Source of the DNA: Anticarsia gemmatalis
Taxonomy: Eukaryota > Arthropoda > Insecta > Lepidoptera > Erebidae
Assembly (NCBI RefSeq): GCF_050436995.1
Contig: NC_134773.1
Location: 5,411,194 to 5,475,193, forward strand
DNA: 64,000 nt
Reading direction: 5' to 3'
Positions 1-12,300 of this stretch are shown piece after piece. Positions within the stretch are counted from its first letter, which is position 1. Every line of letters starts with the position of its first letter. The position numbers were made by a program, and so were the translations under genes. Under the pieces are notes generated by a model. It was not told the origin of the DNA and searched no databases. It worked only from the letters and a program-made list of their open reading frames with translations.

Positions 1-50
1 CTAATGAATAGATAAACTACCGTTAAATGTACTCAGAAACCGGGGGTAGA
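1..50 (-). mobile_element. M3 palindromic MITE, partial
   Basis: Carries AATAGATAAACTACCG and TCAGAAACCGGGGG, the right half of the M3 palindrome seen complete at 32575-32686. The left half is outside the window. Confidence 0.6.
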
Positions 51-56
51 TCCTTT

Positions 57-142
57 ATTATCTCGTCTCCTCCCGGAATGAGGGAGGGGTTAGGCCTTGA
101 GTCCACCACGCTGACCAAATGCAGGTTGGGGACTAAAAGATC
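57..142 (-). mobile_element. St1 tRNA-derived SINE, fragment
   Basis: The 3' body of the St1 family on the minus strand: AATGAGGGAGGGGTTAGGCC, TTGAGTCCACCACGCTG and GGTTGGGGACT match the other copies. The tRNA-like head is missing. Confidence 0.65.
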
Positions 143-1079
143 ACATAGTATTGACTTAGCATACTTAATAAAATCTAGAGCCATGATGATTATATTAAAA
201 CCATTTGGCGATTAAAAAGAGTGTCCAGGAGTTTGTTGGCAGCTCTTCTCATTGGCGCTAACTTCCGAACTGGCGGTAAATTCACTCTCTGTATCATTGA
301 CTATCATAAGTGTCAGCATTTGACCTATATGAATAAATGATTTGATTTTGAGCCCTAGTTATATAGTACACGTAATTTTTTTAAGTTTTTTATATAAGAT
401 ATGCATTATCTCAACACGATACAAAAGTCTTTATATACGCATTAAATATATTTACCAACATCCATTATTTAAAGTAAATTAAATCATGAATGATTGGCAA
501 TTAGTTTTATTATATTTTGTCTTAGTAACATGCAAGTATGTATGTATGTTGTAAGGGAAACTTAGGTTAGCTTATTGGGTAAAATACCGAATTTTGGATA
601 AATATAACTTAGAATTTAAGTTATCCAAAACGTATCCACTTGCCCTGAAACTGGCCTAAACGATCAACATTTTTATGAAGTCTCTCTCTCTCTCTTCCTG
701 GCTATTCGTCCCACATGGTTGTGGGGTCAGCCTTCCTTACACTCTTCTCATTTTTATGAAGTCTATTGTACTATAATCACTTCGAAAGTACGCCTTATGC
801 TTTCGCACACAGCTTAAGTACAGTGCAGATTTTCATAAATGTTGTATGTTCAAGACCTGTGGTCATTTATATACCTTAACAGACGATTTTTTTTATAAAT
901 AATTCTGAAATCTTTTCATTTTCTCTGTAAGAACAATCCTCGCACTTCAAGAGATATTATAAAAAAAGAATTTGTGACATCGATACAACCATTCACGCGT
1001 TATGACGTGAGCTCTAAGAATTGGTTAAAATAGGGAATGTAAGTTTCTACACGAGCGCAATCGCGCGTGTCTACTAGTA

Positions 1080-1325
1080 TCACATATGGAGTACCCTATT
1101 TACCTCAGTGGTCAAACTACCTGAGCGGTAGGGTCGCGGGTTTGATCCCTCGCCTACTAATATTTGTTCCAACTTGTGTTTGTTCACCTTACAAGAGAGT
1201 TTACAATTTAATTACCTCATTAAGATAATGGACATTTATTTTTGACAGTAATAGAGCAGTGGTTGAACCGTCGTCGTGAGTGGCTGTTAGTAACAGGGAG
1301 TCGCGGATTCGAATCCCGTATTGAT
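1080..1325 (+). repeat. Two tRNA-like SINE heads
   Basis: At about 1103-1145 a sequence reads like a tRNA pol III promoter, with GCGGTAGGGTCGCGGGTTTG and a TTTGATCCC B-box-like block. At about 1253-1315 GAGCAGTGGTTGAACCG precedes GGATTCGAATCCC, a good B box. Neither folds as a complete tRNA, so they are read as SINE heads. Confidence 0.5.
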
Positions 1326-1559
1326 CATTCATTTTGTCGCAAAAAATGCGCCGAAAATAGGTAGGTTTGACTCCCGACTTCTATAATTAATTATTTATTC
1401 ATTAATCTATCGTCGTACCTATTTGCATAAGAAAAGTTTTATTCAAATTCGTCAAGGCTTTTTCTAGTACTCGCATGACTAAAGTAATAAGTAATAATTT
1501 AGCTTTGTTAGCATATTTTTTATTGATAATGATTTAAATACCGATATACCTATAAGATT

Positions 1560-1760
1560 TAAATAACGGTGAAGGAAAACATCGTGAGGAAACCTTGCAT
1601 GCCTAAAATTTGTTATACATTTATTGACGGCATGCAAAGTCCCCAACCCGCACTTGGTCAGCGTGGTGGAGTCAAGGCCTAACCCCTCCCTCATTACGGG
1701 AGAAGACCCTTGCCCAGCAGTGGGACAGTAATGGGTTAAATTTATTATTATTTGATTTAA
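1560..1760 (+). mobile_element. St1 tRNA-derived SINE, 5'-truncated
   Basis: Starts in the body (CGGTGAAGGAAAACATCGTG), then GGCATGCAAAGTCCCCAACC, the CCCAGCAGTGGGACAG block and the tail AATGGGTTAAATTTATTATT. Same order as the near full copy at 57864-58170. Lies antisense within an msi intron. Confidence 0.75.
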
Positions 1761-2303
1761 ATAATTCTGTCTGATTGAGACTGGATTATATATTGATATA
1801 CTTAAAATATTTTCTTGCATGTTACTAAGACAACTGTAAATTTGATAAATAAGCTATAAAAATATTATATCTATGAGTGGAGTGCAGATTTAGATGAGAA
1901 TGTACAATATAAGTGTAACTGCAGTGTGGTATTAAAAATTATAAGGTAAAATTATAGTTTGAAGTAAAAAATATCAAGAATTTTCACTTAACATAGTTGG
2001 CTAGTTTGAATCATACATTATACTTATATTACTTAAAACAAAATTACTTTTAAAACAAAATCCTTACATTTAAATCAAAGAGTCCTGAACTTAAAATTTA
2101 TTAATTATTATCAACAGCTCAAAATTGTAATTTAATTAGAAAATATTAGCCATTACTTCCAGAGCTATTTGCTTGAAAATACTGTCAACCTATTTACTTT
2201 ATCAGAACAAAAGATTTTCATCAAAATTCAAAGATATTTATCGCTGAAAATATCCCTCTAAATCTGCACTCCACACTACAATAAACCATCAAACCCCTCT
2301 TAC

Positions 2304-2512
2304 CTGTGTTACAGGATCCTTCATAATTAAAACGTCCGTAACTGGTCCGAACATGGCGAAGTACTCCCTCAGCTTCTCCGAGCTGGTCTGCCATGACAGC
2401 CCCCCGACGAACAGCTTGCTCGGTGAGGGAGAAGTGGTGCCGGTTGACGCTGGAGCTGAACCATTGGCCGCTGACGTGACTGGAGTGGAACGTCCCGAGG
2501 ACGGGGACGTTT
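2304..2512 (-). CDS. msi: musashi coding exon 2 (first half of RRM1)
   Basis: This exon is 209 bases: 2 to finish the split Lys codon, then 69 codons. A Ser/Thr/Pro/Ala linker (TSPSSGRSTPVTSAANG and onward) leads into an RNA recognition motif starting KLFVGGLSWQTSSEKLREYF. LFVGGL is the RNP2 strand. The exon closes with VLIMKDPVTQ at a donor GTAAGA (2303-2298), phase 0. In Musashi the next residues would be the RNP1 octamer, which must lie in an exon beyond the left edge. The acceptor is CAACAG at 2518-2513. From family knowledge, the DVLIMKDPVTQ wording matches insect Msi better than the paralogue Rbp6 or the DAZAP1/Hrp48 group. The exon is unusually GC-rich and CpG-rich for this window. Reading frames on the opposite strand and in another minus-strand frame here are shadows. 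Confidence 0.92.
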
Positions 2513-3488
2513 CTGTTGGAATAAAACCTGTACATTAGTTTAGTTTGCTGTTCTGTTACTTTGGTTGCGGTTGATGATGGAATATGAGAACTGTTTGTAA
2601 ATACTAATATAATAATTATGAGAATTGTGTCTAATTTGACTTTGTTATACATACTTAAAATATTCTTGCATGATGAACTAAAGTTATTTGTTGAGAACTT
2701 AGACAAGCCTAACAACTATTTTCTGGTTATGTAGTTATTTAATGTATTTGCTAGAACTTGATATAAAAACAGGGGGTTTAAGGTCAAATCAAGTCAAAAA
2801 GGAAGAAAAAATTATGAAAATAACAATAATCAAGCAACAGATAGCATAGAAACAACTATTTACAGAACTTTAATGTACTACTAAGAGTCCTACATACATA
2901 AAAGTACCAATATTATTATATTGTAACTTAAAATATCTATTCTTTTCTATAGCAGTCTCTTATAGAATTGATGTTAGAATAGAATAACTTTTTAAATTCT
3001 AAACTTCTAGTTTCCAATAAGATATCATAACATAAAAATAGTAAAGAAAATATCGATTATAACTGTTCAGTATCAAAAGACACTGTATTTAAAACATAAT
3101 TTAACATTAACACACAATATTTCAGTCAGTTTTAAACCACACCCTTCAACTATGATCATTATACATTTTTACAATGAAATACTGTAGACAAGGGTGGCAA
3201 ACCGGTTTGAACAAGTTTTCAATACCTGTTGCATGGTAATAGGGCTTGTTGGTATACAAAAAGGGCTTATTTATTAACTGTTGTAACTTAGTTACTATTG
3301 TAAGTTGAATAATGCACCTGAAAGGTGACTTTTCTATGTTGTTAGGTAAAAGAGGGGCTGGAAGTGGGGTAATAGTGTTTTAAGTGTAAAGAATAGAATG
3401 TATGCTTAAGTTTCAGGTGTGAAGAAAGGGTCATACTGTTTTTGAAAGTCATAGACAAGTGAAGGGCAGAGAACTGAAAGAAACTTAC
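2513..3488 (-). other. msi: musashi intron between coding exons 1 and 2
   Basis: A 976-bp phase-1 intron bounded by GT (3488-3487) and AG (2514-2513), with a T-rich stretch before the acceptor. The interior is AT-rich. I saw no transposon family of this window and no conserved RNA structure in it. Confidence 0.8.
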
Positions 3489-3702
3489 TAATCTGCTGCA
3501 CAGCAATCTGTTGCTGCTGGTGTTGTTGATGTTGCTGATGTGCGGCGGCCGCGGCGTGAGCAGCAGCCTGCGCGCTCAGCACGTGCGCCGTCAGCTCGCC
3601 CCCGACCAAGCCGCGCGTCAACTCGCCTCCCACCAATCCACCCACTGCGCCTTCCAGCACTTCCACGCCGCCCAGCGCCCCGCTGGAATATAGCCCCATC
3701 AT
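3489..3702 (-). CDS. msi: musashi coding exon 1 (N-terminal leader)
   Basis: First coding exon of the neural RNA-binding protein Musashi, a translational regulator that binds mRNA 3' UTRs. It encodes 71 residues plus one base. The start is the tandem ATG-ATG at 3702-3697. An in-frame stop lies at 3738-3736, no ATG occurs in the roughly 150 bases upstream, and position -3 is A. The peptide begins MMGLYSSGALGG, contains two Gly-rich GGLVGGEL repeats, and ends in an Ala/His/Gln low-complexity tract that includes HQQHQQHQQQQ. A donor GTAAGT (3488-3483) follows, in phase 1. Joining to exon 2 restores a Lys codon and opens straight into its frame, which is the best evidence that this GC-rich exon is real. 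Coding is seen from frame and splice sites; the leader itself is not a recognised domain. Upstream untranslated exons are possible. Confidence 0.8.
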
Positions 3703-3850
3703 TATCACCGACTTCACCACTCGACACCAACTCAATCACTAAATTTACGTAATTTTCGATGGCCGACAACGGCGATTCGGTCCAACGACGCTTTCACTTC
3801 GAGCCGACGAGAGAAGAATAAGAAAAAAAAAAACAAAACACGATCTGTTT
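3703..3850 (-). promoter_or_regulatory. msi: msi 5' untranslated region, possible 3' splice site or start region
   Basis: Upstream of the msi ATG on the minus strand lies a strong pyrimidine tract (about 3840-3800), followed by ...CTCGAAG at about 3791. It could be the acceptor of an untranslated upstream exon or part of a promoter. No ATG occurs between it and the chosen start. Which of the two it is cannot be decided from sequence. Confidence 0.4.
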
Positions 3851-6800
3851 ACATTCAGCCAAATTTCCCGCCAATGCGATCAGTTGAATCGCTGACGAAT
3901 AAATTAATAGCGAATCAAATAATTAATTACGTGTCAATTTTATTACATTTCGTACAGCGCGAACATTTATTTAAGCAGTTATTGCAGTGGAAATTCAATT
4001 TATAATTCGTTTGAGGTCGTCTTATGAAACGTATTGTTTATGGCTATGGTCAATCAACGTCAGTGGACAGTGACACCTGGTGACAGTTGAAAAAAAATAT
4101 CGCAATAGAATGTAAATATTTACGCGTAAGATCGATGCAAATGCGACTCGATTGTCTGACACAACAGTTATCTGAATATAATTTCAGAAAAGTCTAAATA
4201 TAGAACTGAATTAAATCATAATGTATTATTGATGTTTCGCATCTTGAACTAAAAATTTTCCGTCGCTCCTATCAAGTTTCGAATAACTTACGGCTTTCTT
4301 GGGAGCAAATATTTAGACGAGATTGAAATTGGATATGTTAAGATATTCATTGCTTACTTAAACGAATGAGACGTGCGATATTTTCATCTATTTGCGAATG
4401 GCAGCTATGAGTAGCCTATTTTAAGACAGTTTAAGTAGGTAGGTACTTTCGAAGCAGTGTTGGGTGAGTTATTTTTATTAAAAACATATTTTGTTCGAGA
4501 AGAAAAACAAATTAATGTGACTGAATTTGCGCATTGTCTATAGAAGTAATGCCTTGTTGGGATTATTCTTTATAGCTTAGAAAATTAGTAATTAATTAAA
4601 AGATTGTATTATAATTGCAATCAGTGTTAAGAATCAAGTAACAAGAGACGTAATTAATAGAGCTTGCAATTTTAATGAAGTGTTTATTAGGTTGTTCAAA
4701 CGATTTATTATTTAATTAATCATTGCACGTACGACATGTTGTTTAATGGTTACAATTAACAAAGAATGTGTACATGCACGAATAGCGCAGTAAATAATAT
4801 TCTGTAACATCGATTCTGTCATAAAACTTAATATTATTTAATAAATATGTGCGTAATACCTACTAATCATGCAGCACAGTTACGTTTACCGATCAGTAAG
4901 TGATCTATGGGTTAAGCAATCTTTGTCTCAGTCAATATATAAGTAAATCGAGTAGTTAAGTGTTTTCATACTTTGTGGGATACGCTTACAACTCTTTTGT
5001 CAGCGGTTTATTAACACACTTTAAGCTTGGTCAAAGACAACAGGCAACTGAAAAATCTTCGACATTAGTTGGAACAATGACTTACCCCCTGGTTTCTGAG
5101 ATACATTTAGTTTATCTAATCAATAGCGTTTAAGCTCATATAGAAACCGGGCGTAAATGAAATTAAAGAAGAGGTTATTTTTTATTTCTGTAAAAGGCCA
5201 GTGCCCACTCGATCTATGAATAAATCGTAAGCATAAATATCTTACTAAGTTTATTTATAGTGATGTTTTTGTTTCCAGTCTGCGTGGTTGCGATGCAGGA
5301 CAACGGCCCCCCTCCCCTCCCACCCCCAGTCAAGTGCAATCCTATGTCAATATTTCAGAGCAGTCTGCGTCTAGCCATATTTTTCAATCATCTACGTATA
5401 TCGTACGCCAAAGTAATATATATCTGTTTTAATAGATGTAAAGAATTTTTATTGCAAATGTCCATTAGGGAATAATATTTGTTTTTATTTTGGCCAAAAA
5501 TACAATAAAATGGTTTGAACCTATTTCTAGTATTAATAAGAAAATAATGCTCTTTTTTGTTTTTCCTCTACCGAACTTCTTGCATATATCTCTGGAAAGA
5601 CACTTAAGTAAAAAGAATCTCTGTAGTATAAATAAGAGTCATATAAAGCAAAGTTTCCGTGACACATCATTTCGTTCCCGCAGAAGTTTTCTAATTAAAA
5701 CAATGCGAAAATCAAGTGTTTCTCCTCTTAATTATACGATGTCAATGTTTACGTATCTGTGTATGTATAGACGCAAGCAAGAAAATGGGACAAGGACAAA
5801 GAGGCGAAACTTCCCCTTTTCTCCCCAAACAAGGTGCCTGGTGAACGCCGAAAGACTCGCCTTCCGTTAAGAAAAGCCTCTGCCTTTCTCGGTACAAAAA
5901 ATATTTAATCGAAGTAAAATTTTAAGTAGAATAGTAGTTCGAAGAAAAAACTTTTCAAATAATTCCCTTTAAAATATTCTAGACGGTTTTATTTAATAGA
6001 AAAACGCACGCCGCCGGAAAAGCTTTTATTTTATTGAAAATGAACTTATCCGTACAGCTGCTCCACAAAAATTACCCTCGTACGAGTTGCGCATTTCATC
6101 TCGATGGTGTATTTCTATCTCGCTCTAGCGTATAGATTTTCCGCTATGGACACAATGCCGTCGCTTTCTGAAACAAAATACGGTTGACCTTTTCCCACAA
6201 GGGCGTTGGTCGTATCGCTGTCTCGCTCACTGTTAAGGGTGTGGAGGGTAGCTCCTCGTCGTACTGGGCGCCTGGTGTTCGCGCTCGGTTTTCGTCATCA
6301 AATATTAGACTTTGTTTGTCGATTTCATTGAATTTAGCGCATGTTGTTATTAGTATGTGCCGGGATTGAGAACAATGTTTAATTATTAACGGCTAGTCTT
6401 TAAAACAATAAACTGTATGAGTTACACTTGTGTTATGTTTGTTAAAATATTGGTGTGACCGAACATTTTAAGCTTTTGTTTGTAGCTCAATCGAACAGTA
6501 ACAGAACTCTCCAATAAGCGTACACAAAGCATTTCCGATTGAATGCACACAGCAGATTATTTGAGCAAAATTCGTGTACATAATTCCATAACCGAGATCC
6601 GCGTTCCCATTTCTCATTACAAAATCTACGCAAAATTATGAATCTTCAACATCTGCACTCAAAACTTTTAAATCCACGCTTTAACACGAATTAAGAAATA
6701 TAAAACGGTATAATCTTGTTCACAAAGTTTGATAGATGTTTCACTGAGGGTTCTTTTAAGGATACCCTTGGCCAACTATAAATCAAGGGAAGACCCGAGC

Positions 6801-8721
6801 AATTTATCTTGAGAGGGTACTTTGATAATAGAACTGTAGAGATTCTATGTATACTATTAATAATGTCACATATGTATTCCCTCTGAAACGCTCGTTAAAA
6901 ATACATATTTCATACGAGTGTGTACGCGTTTTCCATTTGCTAGTGAATAAATTCTTACGAATGAGTTGCTTCTGAATCGCTTTTAATTAATATTTACGTT
7001 CGCTTTAAGTTCTATTAGCGTGGAGTGTTTTCACATTCTGGCTAGATGTTTGTGAATAAATATGAAATATTGTGCGCATGGATGAATATTATATTGTTAT
7101 TGTACTTACGAAATTAACAAAAATAAAGTCTTTAAGAGAAATATGTGCACATAATACCTCTCTAATATACAAATTATGTATACATATTTGCAAGTCTACG
7201 TTCAAGAGGTATAATATGTGTAATAAATAAAATCTTACTAAATAATAAATATCTTTGTCCTATATATTTTGAGTAAAATTTTCCATACGTCTCTTGCTAG
7301 CTGTTTTTTTACACAAAACGAACACTTTCTATTACACAATCTCATACATAATCATCAAGTCATCTCACTACTTTTTTACCGAAGACCAACATAATCAAAA
7401 TACCGTTCCATTCTTCGAAAACTGAAATAATCACTTTGAAAATAAACATCCATTCTCAGCATCAATTGAACTATCTAAAGCATTACATAATATGCCTTCA
7501 AGTCAGTTTGATGAATTAAATATCGCAATAAAGAAAAAACGTCGAACCCGTGACAAATGGCTGGTGTAATTCGCTTGCGGGTCATAGGCGAAGCGGCCGA
7601 CAGTTAGTTACCAACCTCACAATAGTAGGACCGAAGATTGGAAACTTTTTATTCAATAAATTGCAGGGCGTTGTGTGCAATTGAGACGAAATCTTTAATG
7701 ACGCAGGAATAGCGGGGCGTACTTTTTGTCACACAAAATTTTAGTCACACAGCCGGTTTAATCATTATTTAGTGATTGAATAGTGTAAATAGAGTTTCTA
7801 GGTAAATAAATAAAACGGTGCTCAATTTTACCAATCAATTTGTCTACAAAGAATTGAATTTAATATTATTTAAGGTATTTTAGACACAAATCAAGTTGCC
7901 ATTTGATTTATTCAGAAAATCTCCTCCACTCCATTAATGTTGCAAGGTATTTAAAGATACTAAATCAAATATAAATTTACAACAATTTTTGCATAGCAAT
8001 TAAAATTCAAAGTAGTCGAAATAAAACATAAAAACGACTTTAATACTATTGTAGTATTAGCGATCCCATTTATCTTGCTAGTAGTGTCGCAAAAATAAAC
8101 AATGGCGACATTTTGGCACAGGAACTACAAATACAAATCCTCTACAAACACACGAATAAGATTTTAATTCTTTGATTGACATTTGGATAGACGTATTAGC
8201 GTCGGAGACATTAGCGCTCTGTTTTTAACTTCCGCGCGGAAAACTAAATATTTATAGAAAGAACGGTACAGATTCAAGAGTAGTTTAAAAATAGTGATAG
8301 TACGGTTTGTCATAAAAAATATGGCCGTCATTTTGATTCGCTGTAAGAGATGAAAGAGAAAGAATATTTAAAAATACAACGACTTTTATTCTATATCACT
8401 AGTATTACAAATGTAACAACTTAGAATTGTAGAAATCTAGAAATATGTAGGTACCCGTCTCATTGATGATGAGTAATTACAATATTAAATGTGTTTACGA
8501 TGAGGGCAAAACAAATAATGTGATGATGTAGTTCCCAAACAACAGCACCTACCTATTTAAATAGCCATTTTATTAACTAGAAGCGGTCATTCACCCTCAA
8601 CACGGCTATTGTGACGAGAGCGTATCAAAAAACCAATGAATTTCGCTTTTCGATTTTAAACGTAAACAGTTACATTCTAATGTACGGAAATGCATCGTTT
8701 GTCTATGGTTTTTGTCACTAT
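3851..8721. other. AT-rich non-coding stretch, few repeats
   Basis: No gene recognised. Open stretches at 5260-5475, 5490-5870 and 6184-6369 lack domains and start contexts and look like chance. An M3 copy (5086-5158) is present. About 7600-7720 resembles 20560-20720. The low repeat content compared with 31-64 kb fits a long intron or regulatory region upstream of msi, which is inference. Confidence 0.5.
5086..5158. mobile_element. M3 palindromic MITE, degenerate
   Basis: Left arm CCCCTGGTTTCTGAGATACA and AGTTTATCTAATC; the right arm is reduced to GAAACCGGGCG. A shortened copy of the 32575-32686 element. Confidence 0.6.
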
Positions 8722-9345
8722 TAATGATGTGCCGATTCGATTATTTGAATAATCGATTAATCGATTTTGTAATCTTATATTATCGATTGTTAATCGATTA
8801 ATAATCGATTATTAGACTGAAATTTAAAGTGTCGTCTAAATGTCTTAAATCAAGATTATTTAAATGAAACAAGCAACACAACAATCACATTTTTAGAAAA
8901 TAAAACTCAAATAGAACATACTCACTTCTTTTTTAAAAACAAAAACAATATTTAAACTGAAAATCAAACGTAACATAGTCACTTAGTGATTTAAAAAGTT
9001 TTAACTTTTACCCTGTACTACAACCGTTTACTACCTATAGAAGCGGGGATTCCCTTAGCAAATAGAAATACCATAACTTATATTTAACAGGTGATAGTTA
9101 CCACAGACAAATTAATTACGTACCAATACACGATAGTGTTCTTTATTCCATGCAAATCAAATTTTTGTGTTAATCATTGTTGTTTAACTGCAAAAAGAAA
9201 CATAATCATACATAAGGATTGGTATGCGGTAAGGGGTTAAAAGATTTCTTCCAAAAATCGATTACAATCGATTACCTATAAATCAATCGATTGTAAACAA
9301 TTATTCTTATAATCGATTATTAATAATCGATACCGCACATCGTTA
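8722..9345. mobile_element. hAT-type non-autonomous element with intact 8-bp target duplication
   Basis: A 624-bp element flanked by direct repeats GTCACTAT (8714-8721 and 9346-9353). Ends are TAATGATGTGCCG on the left and CGCACATCGTTA on the right, imperfect inverted repeats of about 13 bp. They continue as subterminal clusters of ATCGATTA on both sides (8735-8815 and 9260-9332). The 8-bp duplication and the GATGTGCCG-type ends are hallmarks of the hAT superfamily. There is no transposase frame inside, so it depends on an enzyme encoded elsewhere. Confidence 0.85.
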
Positions 9346-12300
9346 GTCACTATTTGTTATTGACGAGTGACAAGCATCGTTTCCGCGACGCTAACTTTTT
9401 AAAATGATTTTTCGATACCTATTTTTGATAAATAAAATACGTATGTACCACCCTTTGTCTTATTTAATAAAATGAGAATGTGTGAAAAACATTTTACCTA
9501 TCTATCTCTCATAAGGAAATGTTTTAAAACAAATTTCCGTTTACATATTTTAACAAGTTTTCTATTTTTGGTTTGTTTACGACTTTAGGGTTTTTAGGTT
9601 AATTAATCAATATCACTTTCAATTTGGGCACAGGCATTTGGGCAACGGCTCAATTTACAACGCATTTGACACAAAAATGGCTTTAAAACTACGAAAATGT
9701 GAAACTTATGTCCTTGTAATATTAGATATTGTTTTCTCAAACTTCGAGATTGCACCAGTTGACATTGTTATTGATGACGTCATAACGTTCCACCATTTTG
9801 TTGTAAAAATGGGTAACATTAGCCTCAATAGGGCATGGAATGAAATGGAACTGTGAAATACAGTCTGAAATATTTTTCTAACTTATGCTTGGGTAGGTAT
9901 AGGTATATTAAATACCTACGCAATTTTTATTAAGGTCATGTTCCTATAATAATTAACACTTAGTATCAAAAGTATGTATTTATATCTGAATAGTCAGCTA
10001 TGTTTGTTATTCCTATAGTTTAAATATTTTATTTAATAGAAAATAATGTACCGTGTTACTTAAAAGCCGTTTTTTTTAAAGAAAATAGTGTAAGGTGGTA
10101 ATAAATAAATAAATAATAATTAACGTTGACTTTTTCTTCAATTAAATGTTTACTAGGCTGACGGTGTTATTTCTAAATAACATTAATTTTGTGTAGCAGG
10201 TAGTTTTAAAAAAGCCGTCCAAAGCGCTTAATTTTGTATAAGCACCTGTCTAGAAATATATTGTAGTGAAGTTTAATCCTTATTTAAGCAGTCATCTGGT
10301 ATCATAATAAACAAAAACCGGGACTGACTTTTAACGTGCTCTTTTAAGGATTGAGACGCTCACGTCAAATGCTTTCCCATCGAAGTACTGTTCGTATCAA
10401 GTGTTGCTTAACATACTCGTTTACTAACCGGGCAGTAATACTAAACTATGTGATATCCTTATGTACTTAATTAAATCAGAAACATATATTTATTTGTTCA
10501 GTCCTGTCTATGTACTAAATGTGTGTGAATGTGAATGAAGAAAAAGAAGTTTGCAGTGCTCGACGCAAGTGGTTTTCCAGTCTCTGCCTGCCCTCCTATA
10601 AAGACAACGTGTCAATGTAGGTACTTTTTTAAATATCTCCTTTCTTATAAAAGCTTATAGCTTTCTACAATACGTCAATAAAATTGTTTATGTATAAATA
10701 CGGTCTATGACGTCATCCCGAGGGAAGGTGTGGGCACGCCCAGTCTACTATTACAATGAAATAGATGGTTTTTATTAACTTATAGCTTTTGTCTACTGCT
10801 TCGATTGGACATACTACTCTACGAGTTGATAAAGGACGTAATATAAGTATTAGGTTGAACAATTATTTCTATTAAATATGCTCGAAATCGTTTGAAATGG
10901 CCCGAGAGAGAATAGTTAGGTACCTACCTACCTACTTATTTTGAATCTCACTGCCATAAAATTGACTTTAATTGACCAATTTCGAATATCTACGATATGC
11001 AATAGGTATAACATTATTAGTATCTATGTAGGTACCTACTTTTAAAGTTTGCATTCGTATCTCCATTTACAGTAAACATTTTGATAGGCGACTGTTGAGT
11101 TAGTTCACCCTTCTATCTGACAGCGAAAAGGACATGGCGGCCCCCAGGAAGCGTTTAACGCGAAAATTTTCATATTCAGATAACACAATGCTTTTGTTAT
11201 TTAGGAAGTAATACCACACTGTCCCGGTTTTGTCCGGGTATAGTACAATTTTATCCCGTTGATTTCATTACCGTGGTTTGATAACATTGATTATGAAGTT
11301 ATGCGCGTACCTACCTATATTTCGGTGATTCATTTTTATTTATTATACCTAGATGCGGCTGTGATTATTGTTTTAGCTTTGTGTTTGTTAAAGGTGTTTT
11401 AATTGTGAAGTTTTAGGAAATTAGTTAGAAAATCTATTGCAAAACTATTTTGACTTCAAATTTTAATCATACCTATCTACATTTAAATGTATGAAAACAC
11501 TTTTAACCATGAGTTTGATATTATTTTAGATCTTTATTAAAAGGAAGACCTTTTATTTTAAATCTTAAACATATTTATTTGTCAATAATTATACAAGAAA
11601 TTAAGAATTTTACGAATAAATCCTGTAACAACACCCCGCCATATTAATTGTCAAAATAATACCATAGATAAAGTATAAACAACACTAGAGATGTCCACGA
11701 TTGATCAGAACAAAACAATCGACTAAAATATTTAACGAAAAAAAATATGATCATTCAACCCTCTTTGAATATTCGCAACAAATATTTGGGAGTCCACTCG
11801 GAGGGCGGGCACCCTCCGGCCGTTGACCTGACATAGTTTGTTGTAATCGTTTGCGAATGATTCCTAACGGATAATAAAACTGAATGTATGCTTTTATTTA
11901 GATAAAAAGGGTGCAATAGTCGAGTAAAGAATGTTCCGTTTTGGCGTTAAATGAGGTTAAGTACTGTAATGTTTTATCCTGAAAATAAACGACGGTTAAC
12001 TCTTTGTTTTTATGGACATTTACCGATTCCGGGAACATATTACCCTTTTTTTGAAGTAGCGAGTGTTTTCAAAGCATCGTAATATTAGTAAACTAGTACA
12101 TTTACGCGTGAACGACCGGAGATATTCTGTTTTTTAGATAGATTCGACTTTTTGGCATTTTGTAATCAGTTATATTGAAAGTCCTGTATGACAACATGTA
12201 TGTATATGAATGAAGTAGAGGAAGTCTGTAAGGATCGTACTAAATGGCGTTTTCTGGTCTCTGCCTACTCATATAGGAAGAAGGCGTGATTTTATGTCTG

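Larger units (their letters stand above)
1..2303 (-). other. msi: musashi downstream intron, 5' part
   Basis: Begins with the donor at 2303 and runs past the left edge; no codons for the expected RNP1-containing continuation were found. It holds an M3 fragment (1-50), a St1 SINE fragment (57-142), two tRNA-like SINE heads (about 1080-1160 and 1250-1325) and a St1 copy (1560-1760). The rest is AT-rich and featureless to me. Confidence 0.65.

Noticed and set aside
2353..2538. Plus-strand frame over msi exon 2
   Set aside because: Antisense shadow of the RRM coding sequence.
2221..2715. 164-codon minus-strand frame
   Set aside because: Runs through both splice sites of msi exon 2 in the wrong frame; the RRM residues appear only in the neighbouring frame.
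3488..3769. Arg/Gly-rich minus-strand frame beginning at 3769
   Set aside because: It starts at TTG rather than ATG and overlaps msi exon 1 in another frame. The msi frame joins exon 2 in phase; this one does not.
5260..5870. Two plus-strand frames, one with a Pro run (PPPLPPPVKCN)
   Set aside because: No domain, no convincing splice sites; the Pro run comes from a C-rich patch.
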